From UBA5070 sp035352895 (GTDB lineage Bacteria; Fibrobacterota; Fibrobacteria; UBA5070), in contig DAOPYN010000011.1 of the NCBI GenBank assembly GCA_035352895.1, positions 24,438 through 88,437 of the forward strand: DNA of 64,000 bases. The letters are read 5' to 3'. The position numbers and the translations under genes are program-made. This document shows, piece by piece, positions 1 through 10,230 of the stretch; the stretch's first letter is position 1, and each line of letters begins with the position of its first letter. The notes under the pieces are model-generated. The model did no database searches. It saw nothing but the letters and a program-made list of their open reading frames with translations, and had not been told where the DNA came from.

Positions 1-2064
1 CCGCCACCCGAAATGGCCATCCGGCGCTGCGCGCTGCACGGATGTGGACACCACCTTGCCGCGCGGATCGCGGAGGATCCACTTGAGGGGAAGGCGATCG
101 ATCGCCTTGTGGTCCTCGCCGCGCACGATCGCCCCCAGATAGATGGAATCGCCTGGACGCCACACGCCGCGCTCCCCGTAGAGGAAGATGCGGATCCCTT
201 CCTGGCTGTATTCGCCACCCACGTCGAACTTGGACAGATTCCGAGCCTCCCCGTCGTCCAACCGGATCCAGCCGTGGTGCTCGATCCCGTTCTTCTTCGC
301 CATGGCGTGGATCACGGATGCCTTGGAGGTTCCGGTCATCTGGAACAGGCCATCGCCGGCGGTGGCACCGGAAGCGAGCACCCGGTCGTTGACGGCCAGG
401 GCCTCGATCCGCACCCCGCTCCACGGCTCGGCGCTCAGGAGATCGTGGGTGGCGACGTTCAATCGCCCATCCATGTCGCGCGTGACCATCAACCCCAGAT
501 CGGACACCAGCAGATTGCGGGAGACCTTCCCCGAATGGCTGTATCGCCAGAAGGATCCCTTGCAAGGATTCTCGCGATCGGCATAGCTGTAGCTTTCCCC
601 GTCGTATCCGTACTCCTCGCCGTCCTCGGAATACCCGTACGAACCTTCGCTGGACTCTTCGTCCCCTTCAACGGCCTCCTGCGCTTCGCCGATCACCCGG
701 GACTTCCGCTCCTGCGGCTGATCGGCGCACGAATACAGCATTCCCTGCCGGACGGGCTCCAGGCTCACCGAATACAGCCCCGCGTCCAACTGGAGGATCC
801 TCCCCAGGTCGAGCGTCCCCGCGAAGACCTGGTTGCGTTTCGCCCCCAGCTGGAGCTCGCGGTTCCAGATCTCCTCACCCAGCTGGCGCCGGCCGTACTC
901 GCTGGACATCTGCTCCAATGTCCGGTCGGCGAGATGCTCGGGGATGTTCTCCACGCGGATGCGTCGGACCACCACCCGGACCCGACCGAGGTTCATGGCC
1001 TCGAAGTGGATCTTGTTTTCCCCCTGCGAAGGGAGGATGATTCCGCGCTCCGTCCACGACAGGGACGGCTTCAGATCCTTGAAGGCGTGTGTGGTCGAAA
1101 ATCCTTCCGCCAACCGTCGTCCATTCTGGAGCGGGAAGCCGCGACCGATGAAGAGCTGGGCCTCCCCGTACTGCGGATCGAAAGTGGCGCGCAGCAGATT
1201 GCCGGACACGCTCAGTTGGAGCTTGCGATCGGATTTGCCAACCTTGACGAAGCCTTGGATCTCCTCGATCGAAGGAAGCGCGTCGGAGAAGAAGACCTCG
1301 AATCCCATCCGATTCTCCCCGTTCCAGGGAGTGGCGTACAGGACCCCCGGCTCGTCGCCTGAAGGAATCTGGAATTGGATCTGCTCGTTCTCCGGAAGTC
1401 CTGCCTTCTTGGCGAGCACCACCAGTTCCACCAGCTGACCGTTCCTCTGGATGCCGGTGATGTCCAGCACTCCGGTCCCGTCCTGGGCTCCGGATGGATT
1501 CCATCGGATCGCAGGAGCACCGCCAGCCTGGGACACCGCGAACCAAGTCGAGGAATCGCCGGAAGGCTGGGAACTGAACGCCACCCGCACCGACAGGTTC
1601 CAGGATCCGTCCGATGCCTTGGAGAAGGACTGCGGGGTCAGATCCACGTTCCGTGGCGCGGGCGCGAACCAGAAGCGGTAGTCCGGCAGTCCCTTCTGGC
1701 CCGTGACCGCCTCGAGGTCCAGCTTGGCCAGATAGAGCTCCTTGGGATCGAGATCCTCGGAGAGTTCCATGCGCAAGGTGCGATGATCCTTCCAGAACAG
1801 CCGACCCTTCACGCTTGGATCGATGGACAACCAGCTCGAAGGCGCATCCTTCCCCACCTCGTCGTCGGCCGCCCAGTCCTGCTTGAAGCGGATCTCCAAC
1901 GGCCCACGCGACCCCACCGCTCCCTCGGTCGTCCACTCCAGCACCTTCGAGACGGCTTCTTCCTCCTGGGGGGTCAGCGGCTTGAACGAAGGCTTCCGAC
2001 AGGAAGTGACAAGCAGGAGGAACGCGAAGGAAGACAAGAGAAGCGAAAACCGGCGGGACAACAT
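1..2064 (-). CDS. Alpha-2-macroglobulin family lipoprotein (N-terminal part, runs off left edge)
   Basis: Reading leftward from ATG 2064 (GAGGA about 8 bases upstream), the frame is open to base 1, giving 688 codons without a stop. Residues 1-22 form a lipoprotein signal ending in the lipobox VTSC, with Cys22 as the predicted lipidated residue. Further on, the stretch YGERGVWRPGDSIYLGAIV is the typical MG2-domain signature of bacterial alpha-2-macroglobulins (YfhM type), which are thought to trap proteases in the periplasm. An acidic Ser/Tyr/Gly-rich insert lies near residue 475. The thioester and receptor-like domains would lie outside the window, so I cannot tell whether the CxEQ thioester is present. 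The next gene on the same strand is the large membrane protein, 117 bp upstream. The PbpC partner often found beside such genes is not visible. Confidence 0.85.
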   Translation of the reverse strand, partial: MLSRRFSLLLSSFAFLLLVTSCRKPSFKPLTPQEEEAVSKVLEWTTEGAVGSRGPLEIRFKQDWAADDEVGKDAPSSWLSIDPSVKGRLFWKDHRTLRMELSEDLDPKELYLAKLDLEAVTGQKGLPDYRFWFAPAPRNVDLTPQSFSKASDGSWNLSVRVAFSSQPSGDSSTWFAVSQAGGAPAIRWNPSGAQDGTGVLDITGIQRNGQLVELVVLAKKAGLPENEQIQFQIPSGDEPGVLYATPWNGENRMGFEVFFSDALPSIEEIQGFVKVGKSDRKLQLSVSGNLLRATFDPQYGEAQLFIGRGFPLQNGRRLAEGFSTTHAFKDLKPSLSWTERGIILPSQGENKIHFEAMNLGRVRVVVRRIRVENIPEHLADRTLEQMSSEYGRRQLGEEIWNRELQLGAKRNQVFAGTLDLGRILQLDAGLYSVSLEPVRQGMLYSCADQPQERKSRVIGEAQEAVEGDEESSEGSYGYSEDGEEYGYDGESYSYADRENPCKGSFWRYSHSGKVSRNLLVSDLGLMVTRDMDGRLNVATHDLLSAEPWSGVRIEALAVNDRVLASGATAGDGLFQMTGTSKASVIHAMAKKNGIEHHGWIRLDDGEARNLSKFDVGGEYSQEGIRIFLYGERGVWRPGDSIYLGAIVRGEDHKAIDRLPLKWILRDPRGKVVSTSVQRAAPDGHFGWR

Positions 2065-2181
2065 GCGGCATCTCCTCGGGTCCGACCGACGGGGATCGTC
2101 GGAAGGGACCAATGGAAGTGTAGCACATCGGACCAAACCGGCAAGCCGCACGGAACGCCGATCGGCGTTCCGTCGGGGGCC

Positions 2182-5100
2182 CTATTCGCCGGGATTCTCC
2201 GGCGAAGGCGACCCACCCTTCCCCGGCGAGGGGGGTCGGGGTTCCGGAGATCTCCAGATCCCTCCGCTGGTGAAGGATTCCCATCCCCAGGGCACCCAAC
2301 GCATCAGGCTGCGGACCAGCCACAACGACCAGCAGAGGAGCATTGCCTTCCATGCCATCAGGGGAACGACCACCATCCATGGGCGTGGCAGTTCCCCCGA
2401 AAACCGGTCCAGATACCAGACCAGGCCCCCTTCGCCGCCCGCCACCCCGGAATCCGGATTCCCCAGAAGCCCCACGGGAATCGCCGAGAGCAGGACTCCG
2501 AAGGCCAGCAGCGAGAGAGCGCCCAACCCCACCTGGAGAAGATTGAACACCTCCTTGGAAAGGCTTTCCGGTCGAATGCGGCGCCGTGCCACGATGGCCG
2601 CCACCCAGGCCACGAACGGCAAAACCAACCAATTTCCCACGGTGCTGGTCGCGAACATGAGCAGAAACCAGCTCCAGAAACCCAAAGGCTTGCCTGGAAG
2701 TCTGGCCAAAAGCCAGGACACCACCGCCAGAGCCGCCACCACTCCCCACCAGAGGACGGAGGGACCATCTCCCGGCCCACCCAAGGCCACGATCCACCCC
2801 TGTTCCGTTTGCGGGAATTCCACCCGCGCGTCCACTCCCGCCGCGGAGAGCACCACCTCGGGTGCCTTTCGGAAGACTCCGTCGTTGGGCTCCCCCACCC
2901 AGACCACCCGAACCGTGTTGTCGCCGGGCCGCAGCTCCAACCGCAACCGTCCCTGGGCGTCGAAGGTGGGCGGAATGGCGCTGGCTCCCAGCTCCAGGAC
3001 GCGGAGGTTTGCCTTCGGCGGCAGGGCGATGCGGAAGGAATCGCCGACGGCCGTGGCCACCCTGAGATCCAGCCGGCATTCGCTCAGATCGTCCCCGGAA
3101 AGCCGCAAGCCGGACGATTCCACCAGTACACCGGGACCCGTGACAGGTTTTGGCGACTGGAACAGGATTTCCAGGGAATCTCCCGGACGAGGCGCCCACT
3201 CCAGCGTGCTCGCCTGCACGGGAGGCAAGCCGCGATGCACCAGATGCCAACGCACCGACGACTGCACAATCCACCGTTCGCTCGCCACCCCGGGAATCCC
3301 GGCGCGCAACAGGAGGCGCGGCTTGATCGGAAGTCGCGACTTCCACTGGATGACTTCCGTCCCCGAAGGAATCACCGCCTGCACTTTCCCCTCGCGCTGG
3401 ACCACCGGATCCAGGGGCGACTCCCCGTCCAGCAACGGAACGGATACAGCGACGGATCCGGCGGTTCCCCGCCGACTCACCGCGGTGGTCACGGTCCATT
3501 CGCGGGCGAACTGGAACTGGCGGCGCACCGACGGCGGATCGGCGATTCGACGCTGGGCATCCGACCGCGTCGAATCGCCACCGGATGCCTGCACCGCCTT
3601 CCGCTGCAGATGGATGCCGTTTTGGTTGGCCGAAACCACCGTCCACCCGTTCGCGGAAACCTCCACCCCGGTGATCGCCTCGGGAAAGCGCACGAGGAAT
3701 TCCTCGGTGCCCACGATTCCTTCCATCCGGATGGTCTGGAACCCGGGCTCCACCCAGGCCAGTTCGGACTCTCCTCCCCCTCCCAGGATCCCGCGAGGCA
3801 CCTGGATGGACACCTGGAGCCATTGGGGGCGGGGCAGGAACACCACCCCTTTGGTGTGCGCCTGGACCTCGATCTCCAGGACGGCGCGATCGCCGTCCAT
3901 GCGAAGCCGGGAAGCACCCAGGGAAGCGCAATCCTCACCGCAGACATCCGACTTGAGCAACTCCTCGCGCAGCTGGTGGAGCACCTCGGCGGAGGGGATC
4001 TCGGCCCGCGGGGCACCCGCCGCCAGGAGCACCAGAAGCGGTGCGACCAGACGCGGCGAGAACCATGCCCCCCAGCGGGGATTCGCGTCGGAAAACGCCC
4101 TCCTCAAGCACATTCCCACCGCGAGGGTGGTCGCCAGCACCGCCAGGATCCTCCAGAGCCTCATGGCATCGGGGCCCAGCGCCAGGATCCGGAAGGTCTG
4201 CTCGGCCCTCACGAATCCCGTCCAACGGGCGGTGCCGGCTTCCCATTCCCATTCGGGAACCCCCGGCCCGGGACCCACTCCGGAAAACAGGGTCGGATCC
4301 TCGTCCTGCAGGTTGAAGGTCGGCTCCGGCATCCTCACATCGGACAACCGATCGGGCATCACATCCTTCTCCAGGACACCGTTCTGCCGATAGAGTTTGG
4401 GGCTGGACTGGAGCAGACCCTGCAATCCATCGACGTTCCCCGAACTCCGCTTGCTGGAAACCTCCATGGAGGCCTCCTCCATGCGATCCATCGCCGCTGG
4501 CCGCCAGCGGCTGGTGAATTGGCGTCCGGGAACGGACAGTTCGGGATGGGCCACCAACCTCAGCTGGGATCCCAGGAAGACCAACTGCACTGCCACCAGG
4601 ACCACCGAAAGGATTCCCAGCGCCAAGCCCGCGATCCGCGCCGCGACCTGGTCGGGCCATCGATCCTGGATCCCCCGGTAGAGGGCCAGCGCGACCAGAA
4701 ACGCGATCCAGGCGAGGAAGGGAACTCCGTCGTGGCACCCCAGGACCAATCCCACCATCGAGAGGGCTCCCGCACCCTGGGACACCAGTCGGAACACCAG
4801 GGACACCACCAGCACCACCACGAAGATCTTCCACAAGTCCCAATCGCCCATCCACGTCCCCTCGGCCAAGGTGGACCCGGGGACCGCCACCAGCCGCCAG
4901 CCCGGCCCCAGATGGATGGCCAAGGAGGTTTCGTCCAGCGGCCATCCCACCGGACTCACCGGAAGCGCCTTCCAAAGTCCTCCTTCGGCGCGCGAAACGA
5001 GCTGGATGTTTCCTTCCCCCTCCACCGGAAAGCCTTGTTCGCCCTCCCGGAGGGACGTCAGGACGATCCCGGCGGAGCGATGCACCGCGGAGCCCAGGCG

Positions 5101-6187
5101 GTAGGGCGACCTCACCGAAAGACACAGGGGTCGGTTGAGCTGCAGGTTCAGCTTGTCGCGGAAGGTGAGCCCCGCACCGGAGAAGTCCACCCAGACCTCG
5201 CGCTGGCATCCAACCTGGACGGAATCCGTCCGTGGATCGCCCCGCAGGACCTCCTTGAATTCCATCGACTCGCCCGAAGCCAACCGCCGGGCGGGAAGCG
5301 AGGAGATGTCCCGACCCACACCGGCCTGGCCCCCATCCACCGGCACGCCTCCGACCAGCTCCACCGTGCGCTGGCTGGAGGCGTCGACGAAGCTCCAGAT
5401 CTCGGCTTCGGGCCAGGGGGCGCTGTCGACCGGAGCCGAAAGCCGTGCCGGAGGCGAAAACCAGATCGCCTCCAATTCCACCCGGTGGGAACCCGGGCGG
5501 AGGGCGACTTCGACCTTCCCGTCCGGATCGAGGCGCACGGGCAGGTCGCTGGACAGTCTCGACGGAAAACGGCACACCGTCGCGGAACAATCGAAGCACG
5601 CGGATCTTCAACGCGTCGGAGGAATCGGCCTTGCCCAGCCCGGAGCCTTCCCCGGAAAGCTTCCAGATCCCGCGGGAGGGTCCGGGATCCTCCCGTCGGC
5701 CATCGCGGCTGGTCCGGACCACCGCCGGATTCCCGGGAAGCAGGATCTCCTGGGGTGCCTGCCTCCAGGAAAGGCGGCCTTCCAGCAGGAAGGGGCCCGC
5801 AGCCACCACCACCCGTGGTTGCTCGCCTCCGTGGTGGATCACCGGCACCGGCTTTCCCGATCGGCGGACGTCGTGCAACCGCATCTGCACGCCCTCGGCG
5901 GCCGGAAGGTACACGTACCCTTCCGTCCAACGCCAGCCGCTCATGCGGAAAGTGGCTCCCTCCCGGGTCGCGTCCACCTCCACCTCGGAAACCGAAAGAC
6001 ACCTGCGTTGCACGCCGTTGGAATCCTTGGAGGTGTAGGCGTCGGCGCTCTCGTCGTCCACTGTGGGACAGATCCTGTCTCCGACGTCGCGGAGCACCCA
6101 GGGGACCCAGGGCCGCAGTGGCTCGGGAACGGTGGCGGCGAAAGCGGGAACCCAGGCGGACAGGACCAGACTGAAGAATCGGCGCAT
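2182..6187 (-). pseudogene. Very large multi-pass membrane protein, split by a one-base frameshift
   Basis: Two adjacent same-strand frames make one protein. The first starts at ATG 6187 with signal peptide MRRFFSLVLSAWVPAFA and runs coherently for about 200 residues to RDGVP. The coherent reading then continues one frame over to 2182. Removing one A from the AAAA run at 5566-5569 restores RDGVPFPSRLSSDLPVRLD. The total length is 3n+1, as expected for one extra base, and the repaired product would be about 1334 residues. It has periplasmic beta-rich stretches, five hydrophobic segments in the middle (from about KIFVVVLVVSLVF onward) and at least four near the C-terminus. I do not recognise the family. 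It lies 117 bp upstream of the macroglobulin on the same strand, so a joint envelope role is possible. A real pseudogene and a sequence error cannot be separated here. Confidence 0.7.
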
Positions 6188-6417
6188 GAGGGGACTCCGG
6201 AGGTCGTCGAGGGAAGTCGCGGTCCAAAGGGTAGTTCCAGCGGGGATTTCGGACCAACGGAAGTCCCGGCGTCCCTCCCCAGGAGCGGAAGAAGCGATGC
6301 CGATCGCCCGCTGGTCGCGCGAACCCTCCCCGGCTGCGAGTGCGGTTTGGCGCCCTATTGCGTATTTGTTGCTCGTTATTTAACTTTTATGGAAAGCGAA
6401 ACACGGGAGGACTCATC

Positions 6418-7131
6418 ATGCTTGCAGAAACGACCGTCGGCTCCATCGTGGCCATCCACCCCTCGCGATCGAAGGTGTTCGAACGATTCGGCATCGACTA
6501 CTGCTGCGGCGGGCACGATTCCATCGCGGAGGCCTGCCGCAAGACCGGCGTCCCGGTGGATGTCCTGATCCGCGAATTGGAAGCCCAGCCCATCGAAGGC
6601 GACGACCGGGATTGGACCAAGGCGTCGATCCGGGAGCTGGTCCCCCACATCCTGGAAGCCCACCACGACTGGCTGAAGGCGAACCTTCCCCGCATCGACA
6701 CCTTGTGCGAAAAGGTCGATCGAGTCCATGGCGAGGGACGCAGGAGCCTCCACGAAGTCCTTCGCATCTTCCGGGCGCTGCGCGATGACTTGGAACCCCA
6801 TCTCCAGAAGGAGGAAATCGTCCTCTTCCCCTCGGCCCTGCAACTGGAGGAACACGGCGAGATCGCCCTTTCCTGCTACGGGCCGGTCCCCACACTGGAG
6901 GGGCCGGTTTCCGTCATGGAGACGGAGCATCGCGTCGTGGGCGGATATCTGGACGAGATCAAGGACCTGACCGACGGCTTTGCTCCCCCTCCCCAAGCGT
7001 GCAACACGTGGAGAGCCGCTTGGCAGGCGCTTGCCGAATTGGACGCCAATACGCGTGCGCACGTGCACCTGGAAAACGAGGTCCTGCACCCCCTCATCCG
7101 CAAGCTGGAACGGGAAGCAACAGCGAGATGA
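6418..7131 (+). CDS. ric: Iron-sulfur cluster repair di-iron protein (Ric/ScdA/YtfE)
   Basis: A 237-residue cytoplasmic protein of normal family length. The N-terminal ScdA-type domain carries DYCCGG at residues 27-32 followed by a small helical domain (residues 1-75). The rest is a hemerythrin-like bundle with repeated His/Glu pairs (HILEAHHDW, EPHLQKEEIVLFP, ETEHRVVGG, HVHLENEVLHPL) that would hold the di-iron site. The family repairs Fe-S clusters damaged by nitric oxide or oxidants. The start was chosen at ATG 6418 because GGGAGG lies 6 bases upstream; an ATG at 6340 gives an unrelated extension. The gene stands alone, with 230 bp before it. Nitrite reductase and bacteriohemerythrin elsewhere in the window fit a nitrosative-stress role. 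I see no clear NsrR or HcpR box. Confidence 0.92.
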   Translation: MLAETTVGSIVAIHPSRSKVFERFGIDYCCGGHDSIAEACRKTGVPVDVLIRELEAQPIEGDDRDWTKASIRELVPHILEAHHDWLKANLPRIDTLCEKVDRVHGEGRRSLHEVLRIFRALRDDLEPHLQKEEIVLFPSALQLEEHGEIALSCYGPVPTLEGPVSVMETEHRVVGGYLDEIKDLTDGFAPPPQACNTWRAAWQALAELDANTRAHVHLENEVLHPLIRKLEREATAR

Positions 7132-7210
7132 CCAGCCCTTTACTGCCACGACCTCCTCTCTGCGGGGAAGGGTGGGACTTCCGGGGAGGACTTCGTACGC
7201 GGGAGTGTGC

Positions 7211-7252
7211 CCCAGGCGATCCCGTCGGCGACCACCGACTGGATCGCCTGGG
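7211..7252. terminator. Strong hairpin between convergent genes
   Basis: CCCAGGCGATCC (7211-7222) and GGATCGCCTGGG (7241-7252) are a perfect 12-bp inverted repeat. The loop contains a second nested stem, GTCGG/CCGAC. It sits just past the stop of the leftward collar-domain gene (7258) and 80 bp past the ric stop. There is no U-tract on either side, so it is a candidate bidirectional transcription barrier or 3'-end stabiliser and not a classical intrinsic terminator. Confidence 0.5.
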
Positions 7253-7257
7253 TGACT

Positions 7258-8001
7258 TCACTTCACCTTGATGTACCAGTACACAGCGACGTTCTTGGGG
7301 CGGGTCTCGGTGGTTGCACGCGCGGAGGAGGCGATCACGTTGCTGGTCCTGCCTTCGTAGCTGGACGTCTCGGCATTTTCGTTCTGTATATGGAGCGTGG
7401 TTCCCGAAAAGGCGCTGGCCCCCCTGGGGAAGGCGGCAGCCAGATCGTCGGTGGCCCCGTTGAGGTGGGCGTGGTCCTGGATGGCGTCGCCCTGGAAAAC
7501 ACCGGGCTTGCGTGCCGCGGTGGAATCCCTGCCCGTCTCCTTCCGTCCCGTCACGATGTAGTCGATCCCCCGCAGGAAGACCCCGCGAAGATCCGGGATG
7601 TTCACACCACCGACCGGATCCTGTCCAGCCGCGAGGATCCAAGCGCCGTTGCTGCCGGGAAGCGATCCGTCCGCCGACGGGGTCACCATGGAACCCATCA
7701 CCGAACCGACCGGAAGACTCCGCAGCACCAGCTCGGCGAGCGCCGAGGAATCCGTCGCGATCCTCCTGGACAGGGACAGCGAATCGGCGCTGGCCTTGGT
7801 CTGGAGATCCTTCAGCGCTCCCGAAAGGCTCGCGATCTGGCCAGCCTGGGCCCGGATCACCGAATCCAGGTAGGCGAAGTTCGCGTTCACCTCGGTCGCT
7901 TTCGCAAGGGATCCCGCCTGGAAGGTGACCGGCACAGCGGCCCCGACGTGCGAGACAGCAAGACCGATGGCCAGGAGCAGGACATATGGGAATTTCATCA
8001 T
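7258..8001 (-). CDS. Exported collar-domain protein resembling a phage tail-fibre tip
   Basis: The protein has 247 residues. It begins with a signal peptide (MMKFPYVLLLAIGLAVSHVGA) and a short helical region with heptad-like Leu/Ala spacing (about residues 30-90). The C-terminal domain carries PVGSVMGSM, PDLRGVFLRGID and the terminal VAVYWYIKVK, the pattern of tail-collar domains in tail fibres and of secreted bacterial relatives. ATG 8001 was chosen because AAAGG lies 9 bases upstream and the signal peptide starts there; an upstream in-frame ATG at 8109 adds an unconvincing leader. No phage genes flank it, so it is likely a domesticated cell-surface protein. Its function is unknown. The stop is followed by the strong hairpin at 7211-7252. 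Confidence 0.6.
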   Translation of the reverse strand: MMKFPYVLLLAIGLAVSHVGAAVPVTFQAGSLAKATEVNANFAYLDSVIRAQAGQIASLSGALKDLQTKASADSLSLSRRIATDSSALAELVLRSLPVGSVMGSMVTPSADGSLPGSNGAWILAAGQDPVGGVNIPDLRGVFLRGIDYIVTGRKETGRDSTAARKPGVFQGDAIQDHAHLNGATDDLAAAFPRGASAFSGTTLHIQNENAETSSYEGRTSNVIASSARATTETRPKNVAVYWYIKVK

Positions 8002-8156
8002 GTCGTAGAACCTTTCACTTGGATGTATAGCAAAGTACACCACCCGAAGCGGTCGTTCATCGATGGATTCCGATCGCGGCAGATCCAATGGAACTCCAAG
8101 TCGTGCCACGCGATCCGTGCGATGCCCATGCGATGCGTCCTACCTGGCCCCGGATT

Positions 8157-9044
8157 TCAATCCAGAGGCAGGACCATGGTTTCGAAGGCTTTGGCCGCCA
8201 GGAGCACGGACGTTCCGGGAAGGAGCGTTCGGGCTTCTTCCACGGAGATCACCGCCCGCACCACCGTTCCCGCGGCGCTTGCCGTGACCACCACGAAGCC
8301 TTCGGATTCCCGCAAGGCCAGAACCGTGGCGGGGATCCGCAGCCGGGGAGTGGATGTTCCGCCTGCGAAGACGGAATCCGGGGGCCCGAGGGCGACCACC
8401 TGCCCCTGCTCCAGGCGCAGGACCCGGTCGGCCAGGCGCCAGACCTCGCCCATGTCGTGGGAAACGAGGATCGTCGCCTTGCGCTCCCGATCGAGATGCA
8501 TGGCGGTCTCTTCGATCACCCGCCCGCGCAGGCTCGCATCCAGGGCGGAGAACGGCTCGTCCAGGAGGAGGATGCCTGGGTCCGAGGCGAGGGTGCGTGC
8601 CAGGGCGACCCGCTGTTTCTGCCCTCCGGAGAGCCGCGTGGGTGGGTGGTCTCCCACTCCCGAAAGCTCGAACACGTCCAGGAACTCCCGCGCCCGTTTC
8701 GCTCGATCGCCGGGTCCCTGGACACCGTCCAGGATGTTCTGGAAAGCGGTGCGGTGCGGAAAGAGGGCATGGTCCTGGAAGACCATCCCGGGCCTGCGCC
8801 GATGGGGCGGCAAATCCAGCCTGGCCGCGGAATCGAACCAGACCACCCCGTCCACTTCCACGTGTCCCTCGTCCGGACGCAGCAGCCCGGCGACCATCCG
8901 CAGGACGGACGATTTCCCGCTTCCGGAAGGGCCGAACAGGGCCAGGCGTTCTCCAGCCCCCACCTGGAGATCCACCTCCACCTCCATGGGGCCGGTGGCG
9001 GAGGAGAGCTTCCTGCGGAGGATGGCGCGGATCCCTCTGGTCAT
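8157..9044 (-). CDS. modC: Molybdate ABC transporter ATPase ModC
   Basis: The protein has 295 residues. Walker A GPSGSGKS is at 38-45, the ABC signature LSGGQ at 138-142, Walker B ILLLDE at 158-163 and the H-loop at LVSHD. The last 70 residues form a TOBE/Mop-type regulatory domain (TPRLRIPATVLAL onward), which distinguishes ModC from generic ATPases. It would energise uptake of molybdate or tungstate through ModB. ATG 9044 overlaps the modB stop in an ATGA, so translation is coupled. The dedicated binding protein ModA is not next to it but near 28 kb. The start drawn from further upstream would overlap modB and is not supported. Confidence 0.92.
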   Translation of the reverse strand: MTRGIRAILRRKLSSATGPMEVEVDLQVGAGERLALFGPSGSGKSSVLRMVAGLLRPDEGHVEVDGVVWFDSAARLDLPPHRRRPGMVFQDHALFPHRTAFQNILDGVQGPGDRAKRAREFLDVFELSGVGDHPPTRLSGGQKQRVALARTLASDPGILLLDEPFSALDASLRGRVIEETAMHLDRERKATILVSHDMGEVWRLADRVLRLEQGQVVALGPPDSVFAGGTSTPRLRIPATVLALRESEGFVVVTASAAGTVVRAVISVEEARTLLPGTSVLLAAKAFETMVLPLD

Positions 9045-9700
9045 TTCCTGCCACCCCTCTGGAGGGCGAAGACCGCCAGCGTCCCGGAGAAGGCGAGAGC
9101 GGCAAGGAGGAGCGCCAATCCGTGCGCGGCGCCGAACTCCATCTGCTCCACCATGTCGTAGAGCTGGATGGATACGGTGCGCGTCCGGCCCGGAAGCTTT
9201 CCTCCGATCATCAGGACCACACCGAATTCGCCCAGGGTGTGCAGGAAGGCCAGGATGGTCCCCGCCAGGATCGACGGAAAGGCCAGGGGCGCCTCCACCC
9301 GCCAGAAGGTGATCCACGGACCACGTCCCAGGCACAGCGAGGCTTCGCGGACATTGGGCGGCAGGGACTGGAACCCGGCCACCGCGTTGGAGACGAGAAA
9401 TGGCAGTCCCGTCAGGACCGATGCGACCACCAGCCCCGGGAAGGTGAACAGGAGCCGCACTCCCACCACACGATCCAGGAATTGTCCAAAGGGGGAACCC
9501 GGACTCAGCACCACCAGAAGATAGAACCCCACCACAGTGGGAGGGAGCACCATGGGTATCTGGACCAGGGCCCGCACGACACGGGAAGGCCATGCCACTG
9601 AAAGCCCGATCCATCGGGCGAGGGGGATCCCCAGGACCAGCAGGAGGACCGTGGAGACCACAGCGAGGCGCAGGCTAAGGAACAGGGGCTGCCAGTCCAT
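9041..9700 (-). CDS. modB: Molybdate ABC transporter permease ModB
   Basis: A 219-residue inner-membrane permease with about five hydrophobic segments. It carries the type-I importer EAA loop (EASLCLGRGPWITFWRVEAPLAFPSI, of which EASLCLG and the following G are the key part) that contacts the ATPase. The segment VQIPMVLPPTVVGFYLL is characteristic of ModB. The start is ATG 9700, which shares a base with the TGA of the preceding TOBE gene; the downstream end overlaps modC by four bases. The gene order TOBE protein, modB, modC indicates a single transcript from the divergent promoter region near 10.1-10.3 kb. Confidence 0.92.
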   Translation of the reverse strand: MDWQPLFLSLRLAVVSTVLLLVLGIPLARWIGLSVAWPSRVVRALVQIPMVLPPTVVGFYLLVVLSPGSPFGQFLDRVVGVRLLFTFPGLVVASVLTGLPFLVSNAVAGFQSLPPNVREASLCLGRGPWITFWRVEAPLAFPSILAGTILAFLHTLGEFGVVLMIGGKLPGRTRTVSIQLYDMVEQMEFGAAHGLALLLAALAFSGTLAVFALQRGGRK

Positions 9701-10083
9701 CACAGCATTTCCATGGCCAGGGCGGAAGCGGGAACATGGATGCGCACCGCGTCGCCGCTGGAAAGACCGGAAGGAATCTCCTCGGCGGGAAGTCGCCCCT
9801 GGATGGTCGCCCCCGGTCCCAGGACCACGTGGAGATCCGCGACGACTTCGCCCCGGTGCAGGAACGACACCCTTCCTTCCAGGGAGGGATGATGCGGTGC
9901 GGCCACGACCAGGGCGGTTTCCTTGAACAACAGACGCACGGATCGTCCCGGTTCCAGCGCGCGTGTCGGCGAGCCCAAGTCCAGGACCAGCGCATGCAGA
10001 TGGCCGTAGGCGGTGTCCACGCGGGCCAGCCGGACGGAACCGGAGCCTCGGAGGTCGTGGATGCGTCCCTCCAGGCGGTTCAT
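9700..10083 (-). CDS. Small double-TOBE protein preceding modBC
   Basis: A 127-residue cytoplasmic protein made of two beta-rich halves, the first starting MNRLEGRIHDL and the second EGRVSFLHRGEVVADL. Both have the spacing of TOBE/Mop domains, which bind molybdate or tungstate oxyanions, but both are more diverged than the molbindin at 11.3 kb. ATG 10083 was preferred to an in-frame ATG at 10107 because it begins directly at the domain. Its stop overlaps the modB start (TGATG), so it is co-translated with modBC. It may buffer molybdate or serve as a detached regulatory domain for ModC. Oxyanion binding is inferred from the fold pattern only. Confidence 0.65.
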   Translation of the reverse strand: MNRLEGRIHDLRGSGSVRLARVDTAYGHLHALVLDLGSPTRALEPGRSVRLLFKETALVVAAPHHPSLEGRVSFLHRGEVVADLHVVLGPGATIQGRLPAEEIPSGLSSGDAVRIHVPASALAMEML

Positions 10084-10230
10084 GCGCTTTCGCCTCGCCT
10101 GTCGCACCGATCGTTCCGTTCCTGGATCTCCGCGCCCGATTCCTTCGATTCCATCGCTACCGCAATCTAGCCTCGGAGCCCGATCTCGCGGGATGCGACG
10201 CGCGTGGCGGGATCTCCGACCGAAATGCCA

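Noticed and set aside
875..3931. A 1018-codon open frame on the minus strand across the first two genes
   Set aside because: It crosses the start of the macroglobulin gene and has a Gly/Arg-rich composition typical of out-of-frame reading in high-GC DNA; the two overlapping frames have recognisable signals and domains.
1375..6174. A 1599-codon open frame on the plus strand
   Set aside because: It is antisense to two better-supported genes, low in hydrophobic order, and rich in His/Gln/Arg/Pro as expected for shadow reading.
7258..8001. Prophage remnant
   Set aside because: Only one collar-domain gene with its own signal peptide is present; no integrase, terminase or structural genes surround it.
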